DNA of 64,000 bases. It comes from Styela clava (taxonomy: Eukaryota; Chordata; Ascidiacea; Stolidobranchia; Styelidae). Shown here in pieces: positions 57,701-64,000 of the stretch. The DNA is taken from NCBI RefSeq assembly GCF_964204865.1, contig NC_135257.1, positions 8,020,151 through 8,084,150 on the forward strand. Direction: 5' to 3'. The notes below the pieces were generated by a model, which did not search any database, was not told the origin of the DNA, and saw only the letters and a list, made by a program, of their open reading frames with translations. The first letter of the stretch is position 1, and every line of letters begins with the position of its first letter. The translations under genes and the position numbers were made by a program.

Positions 57701-60700
57701 TCCGTCAAAAACTGTCAACTGTTTCGTTGGACCACTCTCTCTCTCTCTCTCTCTAATTAAGTGAGAACATTTCGGCGGGAACCTAAATCTGGTTTGTCTC
57801 AACATACAGACGTTGCCACATTTTGTGCACCCACTCCCTTTTTCTTTCATTTGCGTGGCGCATAATTATGAGGAAATACAGGTTTTTTATGATGACGCTG
57901 ATTCTGAGCATGAAACGTCAATAGCAAAAGCCGGAAGATACTCCGTCGAACATTACACGGCGCTTATCTTGGGCCATTCATGCACCGTACGTCGGAAGCG
58001 CGTCTCACACGTGCCCAATTATCCAATTTCTATTGATAAAATGTCCCCCGACTAGTTAATTTATGAATATAACACTAAAACCATTATATAATGCATTTTA
58101 TCACAATATCACCTATAATGAAGGGTGTGTCGACTCTGTAACCTATAGTTTTGTATCTTCTTTGTTATAAAAACTCATAAAATTGATTCGGACTCACGTT
58201 TGATTTGCCGCCACGCGACAAAGACGATAATTAGGTGTGTATGTCGCCAAGGACACACCTGCAGGTTTTTATTATGTATTAACGATCAATAAACGAAATA
58301 TTTTTTTAAATATTTTTTTTTTCGGTAGTTAAGTTAGGGATAGTAGATTGTGGATACAGTATATCGACACCAAGCCAGTCAATATACAAAACCCAGAAAA
58401 ATTGATGAACGTTAGGAAATATCAAGACGCTCTTTTCTCCTATCTATCTGCTTGAAAATTGAATAAATTAATGGGATTATTTACTCTGTAATAGACAAAA
58501 AAAATCAAAAGTATATTATTCTGAATACCAATCAAGTTAACCAGATGTTCCCAACTTTTTCAACTTTCTGTAATACAAATCGCGACGCATTGCAAAGTCA
58601 TCACATAATAAATACCCGATAGTCAGTGGCACTTTAAACGAAAAGCGTATTAACCAAAAATCTTTTATTCGACATCTTTTGTGCAGCTCTAAACGCGAGC
58701 GGATAAGGAAGTAATTATTGGGAAACTGATTGAGCACACTGGAACTACTGACATAAACCATACAGCCATTTTGGATATTTTACACTGAACAATTATTCAT
58801 CTTGCCCTCAGAAAATAGCCGAATTGCATGAATTAATACCATTTTGGCGCTTTACAGATAACCTAGGCAAACACTATACCCTAGTTTCACCATTCGAGTC
58901 GAGAATTCGCGAGTCCTATCTTTCACGTTTTGGTTCCAAAACTACACGGGGGTACTATATCACTATGTTAAATGAATAATGAATTGAACTCCGCATTTTG
59001 GAGTTTTTAAACATGTTGCTAAACAGCACCTAAAAGTGCGTAACTTGAAGTGATTCGTCAAACCGATGTTAAGTATTAATTAGTTCATATGGTTAATCAG
59101 TTGAAAAAATGAACTAATATAATATGTAACATTTATTTTACTATGCTTGCTCCAAAATTTTCATTCATACACTTATGTATTCCTGAATATTTGATAAATT
59201 GCTCATAATCATAACAGTGACTGATTTTGATTGAAGAGATTGGGCAACTTGACTGTGTGTATCATATTGCAACCAAATCATTTGATTTGAAATCTTTTTA
59301 CCGTATAGTCATAGTGAGACCGAATCCGTTCCTTCACTATATCGTTTTACATTGGATGGTACCCAATAAAAAATGCCCATATCATATACGAAAAACTAAG
59401 AGAAATTTAATTTCCTCCATCTTATATAATATTTATCCCCCGCACATAGTATGTGTAGTCGCGGTGACGTGCGCAGTATAATAAACAACTTTACATGCTG
59501 TTATTACGTTAAACTAGATTCTCTTCCTGTGATAATCACTATCCGATATCTATTATGTATAAGGTTGAACATTATACATTCGGAAACGTACGATATGGTA
59601 AATAACAATTTAGCTGAAAGAAAAAAAACATCCCATTAAAATATTGGGCCCAATTACGTCAATTTTGAATGATATATATGCATAAATATTTATAAATAGG
59701 TATTGGGCGTACTGCGGTTTAACAGGTTTGATTTATGTTTATGAAACTGTCACGCTGCAGAGTGCGCAGGTAAACCAATGATATTATTTTCCCCAACCTG
59801 ATGATTTTAACAACGAATTGATTATCGTACACATACATTATATCCATTTTACATTATGTTACAAAACTAGTTTCCTACTATTCTATTCCAAACATTAACT
59901 GCAGAAAATATTTTCAGAAATTAATCGCAATCTATGAAAGAGTTACAATGACGATTTAAATTATTGGTAAGCATTGTTGTGCCGGTACAGTAACTTACTC
60001 CTATCGAAACGCCTATACGAAAATAAATTAGGGAAATGAAGATTTAGTCCTGGTGTTATCAGATCACGCTCTGTTCTATTTGTGGAATTCTTCGATTCCA
60101 CGAATTTATAGGAAAGAACTGGTCATGCGCGAATGGAATCACCCACTAAGGCGAAACTGGGATTCATCAATTACACCAGTTGCGGTTCGTTCCAAATATA
60201 TAAACAGTTTTTACAACGAATTATCAAGCGCATACGCATGCTGAAAGGCTAATCTATGCCTATACACGTCATGGTCATTAGCAATCATGTGATTTTTTTT
60301 TAACTTACCACCAATCTCGTTGCTCATGATAAAACAACAACCTGCATGAGAAATGTGTTTTGTGTATTCAATTACAAGGTATATCAAACGTGTATTTCAA
60401 GCTCGAACGAAGTCATTTACATTTCAGGGTAATTTTTTGAAATATAATTTACGTCAATATTTGTTGCGCAAGTCCATGGCTTAAATGCAATTTTAATTTT
60501 GTGAATATCTACCATAACGCTCAAAAGTTTCTGAACTAAAATATTAGACTCGTTAGGAAACTGGATAACAAGATCAAACACGCCAAAAAAGAAAATGGTG
60601 ATGAATGACTTTCGCGCGTGATTTGTAAAGCCACAATCATATTCGTGTATATGTAAAGAGTATAAGGCTCACGCGGATATAAAGAACTTATAGTGCCCAT

Positions 60701-62759
60701 CAAAACTGTTTGATCCCCTGTAGTTCAGCCTTGTCTTCGAATGTAAAAAATTATGTAAGATTTTCAGATCAAATTCGACATGGTCAATTTGTGTGTGGCA
60801 AAGAGCGCGATGGGAACAAACTTACTGGTGTTACACGTACTTAAACATTGTTTTGATGTCGTTTGCTGTACAAGCAGGAGAACTGGTTTTGTGATTTCAA
60901 GAATTCTTATGACGACTATTTCTCGCAGTGTTTATTCAAATTGAATCACCCATTTACGTATTTCGTTTACGTCATGTCCCAAACTTTCGCTTGAATTTTT
61001 GATCAGCATCATTTCCCGGAAGTTTGAAAATTGTAGACTAAAAGTAACTACTGCCTTTTTGAAATGAATATAGCCTACTTGCTAATGGCAAAAAAAGTTT
61101 TCTAATTTTGTATAAACTTATGCCTTTGTATTCAAGATATTGCAGGTGATTTAATGTAAACGTCTTATTACGTGTTTTTTTGTTATGTATATGAGATATA
61201 TTTGAATGGAATAATACTTTTGGAGCCTGAATTTTTTAATGGAGTTTGACTGGTTTCAATTACTATGTTTCGCGTTACCAGGAGGAGAAACAAAAGCTTG
61301 TATTTATTGAATAATTGATGATCCCCCACAAAAACACATAAGCTATCATATTTCAAGTTGTTTGGTTCACAAAAACGTAATCCGTTCTAATCTTCCAATT
61401 TTTAAATGATTTCAGGGTGAGACGAAGTTTTTTTTTCAAGTTCTACATATAAACACATACCTTTTATGTTTTTGTGCCAAATCATGATCAAAGCTGAAAG
61501 TGTTAGAATTTGCTCATATTATGCGAAATTTTTATTTGCCCTTATTCGAATGTATACTCGGAAGTAAGGATTGGTAGATTCGACCAAACGCATATCGGTT
61601 ATACATTTCTGTGTGCGCGTTTGATATATTTTTGTTAATTGTTTTTAGTTGGGTTACAAAATTATAAAAAAGAATATAGTATTACATTATTTACTTGTAT
61701 ATTTATGTCGTAATGCCATGGCATTGCGGTCGGTCAGGGCAACCGCTTCCCGACTACCGGTATGATTCTATTTGTTTGCTTTGCAAACACGTTATTTCTA
61801 TTGCCCAAACTCTAGTTATTTCAATCCTTTTTATGTACCTATTATTCTCTGGCTTGTGGTATTTTGCAAAATATACGATCAATCATCAAAAAGCCATCGA
61901 ATTTAACTTGGTAATATTTTTAAAATGAATCGACCGATCTCGTTTTTATTGCAGCAGTTGTTGCTTTTAGGCCTTTGTTCCATAAACACAATAAAAACAA
62001 CACACCCATTTCGACTCCATTTAGAAAATTATACGATTATCAGGGCATATTTGAGTAAACTTGGATAAGGGACGATTTTGGCTCAATGATGAATTGGATT
62101 GTTTTGATTTCCATTATATTTTGAGATTGTAGTAAAACAATGGAGCGTTGTTCAACACGATGTCAAATGAATAAAAATAAACATTACCGGTAAAAATAGT
62201 TACTTCTTCTATCAGAAGCAAGCCCAGACTCGTATTCGATAACGTTTATTCAATTGTGGTGATAAGAAAACAAAAATCTAACCGTTAAAAAGTTGCTGGT
62301 CTTTTTATGACCTTTTTCAAAAGATGATCAATTTAAATGAAAACAAAGCAGAAGCTAAGCTAAGTAAGAAAACATTATAATCATAACAGGCTGTCAGGTT
62401 GAAATCAAAAATACTTAGTCAGTTATCCGCAAAGCACGAGTACCCATAATAGAGGAGAGATCATCTGAAACTGCGCCTAAAATAACGGGCATTCATGCTC
62501 GTTCTCTATTTTAATGGTGAGACGGTCGTATGAAAAAAACATATATATGTACTGTTCATTTTGACTTCCGCTACAATAATAGCATCCCGTGATGCCTTTA
62601 TAACTTCATCTGCTTCATTGTAATTTTTTACCTGTTCCTCCAAAGGGAGGAAAGTCGAATAACAATATTGAATGGGCATCGGGTTGGGTCCATTCCTTGT
62701 TTTACCTCTTCTATATTGACACACCCTTTGCAAGTTAGGGAGTCTCATTTCCATCCTGG
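51712..62759. other. 11-kb gene-poor AT-rich region
   Basis: No coding structure or long repeat that I can defend. Small ORFs with real ATGs exist (for example 54048-54251 on minus, 56510-56827 on plus), but they have no recognisable domains. Noted features: a 16-base T/A-rich run near 58307-58322, a (CT)n run near 57737-57753, a full CRE TGACGTCA at 55660-55667 in a locally CpG-richer segment (55380-55700), and an 8-bp hairpin aggtgtgt...acacacct at about 58232-58260. The stretch could hold distal regulatory DNA of a gene outside the window. Confidence 0.4.
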
Positions 62760-63345
62760 GGGAGACAGAAGCCAGTACGACTGCTTAATCATACCACGGC
62801 CTCTCGTCCGTCTACCAGCCCATTTCGGGCATTGAATTAGTCAGCCAGTTATTTGTTTTAGATACATGAACTTAATGACGGAAGACGAAACCGGCCAGCG
62901 GCTTCGTGAACGAGGCGCACTTCTCACCACTCCAGTTCATCATGCGGAATTATATCTACTTAAAACTGAAACCTAACCTCAAATCTATATCCATAAGGAA
63001 AATGTTCCAACTTACCCAAAGTTTGTCACCATCCAGGGCAGCCCTGTCACTACAGCCAACATGCCTTGTGGCAGCCAAATTTGACCCACCATTGGTTTTC
63101 AAGTTGCTGCCATGGTACCCGCTTCACGCCATTGGTTTGTGGCAGCTGCCATGGCTTGACCACAGCGGCCGTGGTTTGGAAATCCCACCATGGTTTTGCG
63201 GCAGCTTCAGACGCTACAAAATACTTAAAACTGCACTTGTCGTGAACCACCATGCGGCTGGTGAAGCAATACCCTCGCACATAACTTATCCCCCAAGAGA
63301 AATCGAACCCCAAGTATATTCACGTTACGCATAGTCCTATCCCTT
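62760..63345 (-). mobile_element. tRNA-derived SINE, copy 2, split by a hAT-like insertion
   Basis: On the minus strand the order is a B-box-like ggttcgattt near 63308, ttatgtgcgagggtattgc, ggtggttcacga, then after an interruption gttcacgaagccgctggccgg, a tail cattaagttcatg with aaacaaataactgg, and ctcccccaggat. Each block matches copy 1 (214-475) in order. The tail also carries about 70 extra bases. Copy 1 lacks the 328-base interruption at 62912-63239, which supports a later insertion here. Confidence 0.65.
62912..63239. mobile_element. hAT-like insertion inside the SINE, 328 bp
   Basis: Flanked by identical 8-base direct repeats tcgtgaac at 62904-62911 and 63240-63247, the size typical of hAT target duplications. 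Ends are weakly inverted (gaggcgcactt against caagtgcagtt, 7 of 12 positions). The interior carries degenerate repeats of a ccattggttt...ggcagctgccatgg motif. A 142-codon ORF running across it is not credible as a gene because it crosses the SINE junctions. Confidence 0.6.
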
Positions 63346-63740
63346 CTTATTGTACCCAAAGTCCCACGTACTTCTTATCAGAATACAATCCAGGTTATGC
63401 CATTTAGTCACTGCAGATAAGACGAAACAAACAGAGGTTGAATATTGCACAGTGATGAAAGCAGACAATAAAATTCTAAGGATCACAAAAGATCTTAACA
63501 ATAATGTACAATAAAGCAATGGAGTACCGAAAAGATGATGAATGCTGGTCAAAGATTGTGAAATAACTATACGGGTACAATCTTAAGACGAAAACATGGT
63601 TTCGGAAAGAAAGTCATAACTGTTTTGCAACAAAAACTAAAATATGATAGAATTGTTGTATGCCAACAGAGAAAACGATAAACACAAAACGTATGATAAG
63701 TAAAATAGATTGCAAGGTTGTTGGGACATTTGAAAGATAA
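63346..63740. other. Intergenic, no gene supported
   Basis: Unique AT-rich sequence between the SINE copy and the signal-peptide ORF. No recognisable features. Confidence 0.4.
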
Positions 63741-63962
63741 ATGAAATTGTCCACTTCATCATTTTTTCTTTGTTTTCTTCTTTTTCTTTTGTCCACCAGA
63801 TGCACCAACAACAATATGACCGCTCTGTTAAATGAATATATATATGGGTGTAACATAAAAATGGCGAATGATCGAAGTGTATATGGTTCTCCTACATCAA
63901 CTGATTGTAAATATTCTTATACTTGGGAAATGTCCTTGCTAGATTTAAACAAAGTAATATGA
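63741..63962 (+). CDS. Short ORF with a strong signal peptide, possible first exon
   Basis: Starts with a real ATG and encodes MKLSTSSFFLCFLLFLLSTR, a textbook signal peptide with a likely cleavage near residues 19-22. About 50 residues with two further cysteine-containing segments (YGCNIKM and TDCKYSY) follow before a stop. It could be a complete secreted peptide of 73 residues or a first exon whose continuation lies beyond the window. No family is recognised. Hydrophobic starts also arise by chance in T-rich DNA, so confidence is low. Confidence 0.28.
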   Translation: MKLSTSSFFLCFLLFLLSTRCTNNNMTALLNEYIYGCNIKMANDRSVYGSPTSTDCKYSYTWEMSLLDLNKVI

Positions 63963-64000
63963 TTGTTCCGTCAACGGCTTCATTACAAAACTTCAATTCA

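Noticed and set aside
57813..58055. 80-codon plus-strand ORF with acidic composition
   Set aside because: The frame opens with a non-ATG codon, no splice partners were found, and no family is recognised.
62906..63334. 142-codon ORF at the window end
   Set aside because: It spans a SINE, its 8-bp junctions and a hAT-like insert, so it is a chance frame across mobile DNA.

Overview
The window is animal nuclear DNA. Three protein genes have clear animal orthologues: CCDC77, MND1 and VKORC1. They carry short GT-AG introns, the DNA is AT-rich, and much of it is transposon. My best guess for the source is an ascidian tunicate. That rests on the compact genes, the many small DNA transposons and the look of a tRNA-derived SINE, and it is inference only.

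Layout. 1-475 holds the edge of an old repeat and a SINE. 623-2047 is intronless CCDC77 (+). 2345-2463 is a decayed duplicate of the last MND1 exon. 2495-4266 is five-exon MND1 (-), tail-to-tail with CCDC77. 7725-8914 is a non-autonomous hAT-like element. 10767-18391 is a broken THAP/P-element-type transposase (+), split by a decayed Ty3/gypsy retrotransposon (13480 to about 17556, -). Its 3' end lies inside a 1,156-bp-period tandem duplication (18095-20389). A second tandem duplication (about 510 bp) covers 20831-21850.

About 22.5-42.9 kb is the centrepiece: a giant foldback-like transposon. Two opposed arrays of a 178-bp satellite (about 22.8-29.95 kb and 38.1-42.7 kb) flank one uninterrupted 1,719-codon ORF (31768-36927, -). 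In order, the ORF encodes a PHD-like zinc finger, a MULE-type DDE transposase core, a Ulp1/SENP (C48) SUMO-protease domain and a ubiquitin-specific protease (USP) domain, each with its catalytic residues. Outside the arrays an inverted pair of unique 60-bp segments (about 45/60 identical) supports reading the whole as one element. This is the strongest candidate for an undescribed system: a transposase fused to both deSUMOylating and deubiquitinating modules.

43228-44129 is three-exon VKORC1/VKORC1L1 (+). 46184-48733 holds two direct copies of a 532-bp repeat, one split by a piggyBac-type MITE (TTAA duplication) and the other by a hAT-type MITE (8-bp duplication). Removing both insertions leaves exactly 532 bp in each copy. 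50367-51453 holds a previously hidden three-exon gene (-) for a 119-residue secreted or GPI-anchored Thr/Ser/Asn-rich protein. About 51.7-62.7 kb is a gene-poor AT-rich stretch. A second SINE copy near 63 kb is split by a further hAT-like insertion. The window ends with a short ORF that has a strong signal peptide.

The host genes (centriolar coiled-coil protein, meiotic recombination cofactor, vitamin K epoxide reductase) share no pathway. What links the region is repeated transposon invasion and nested insertion.
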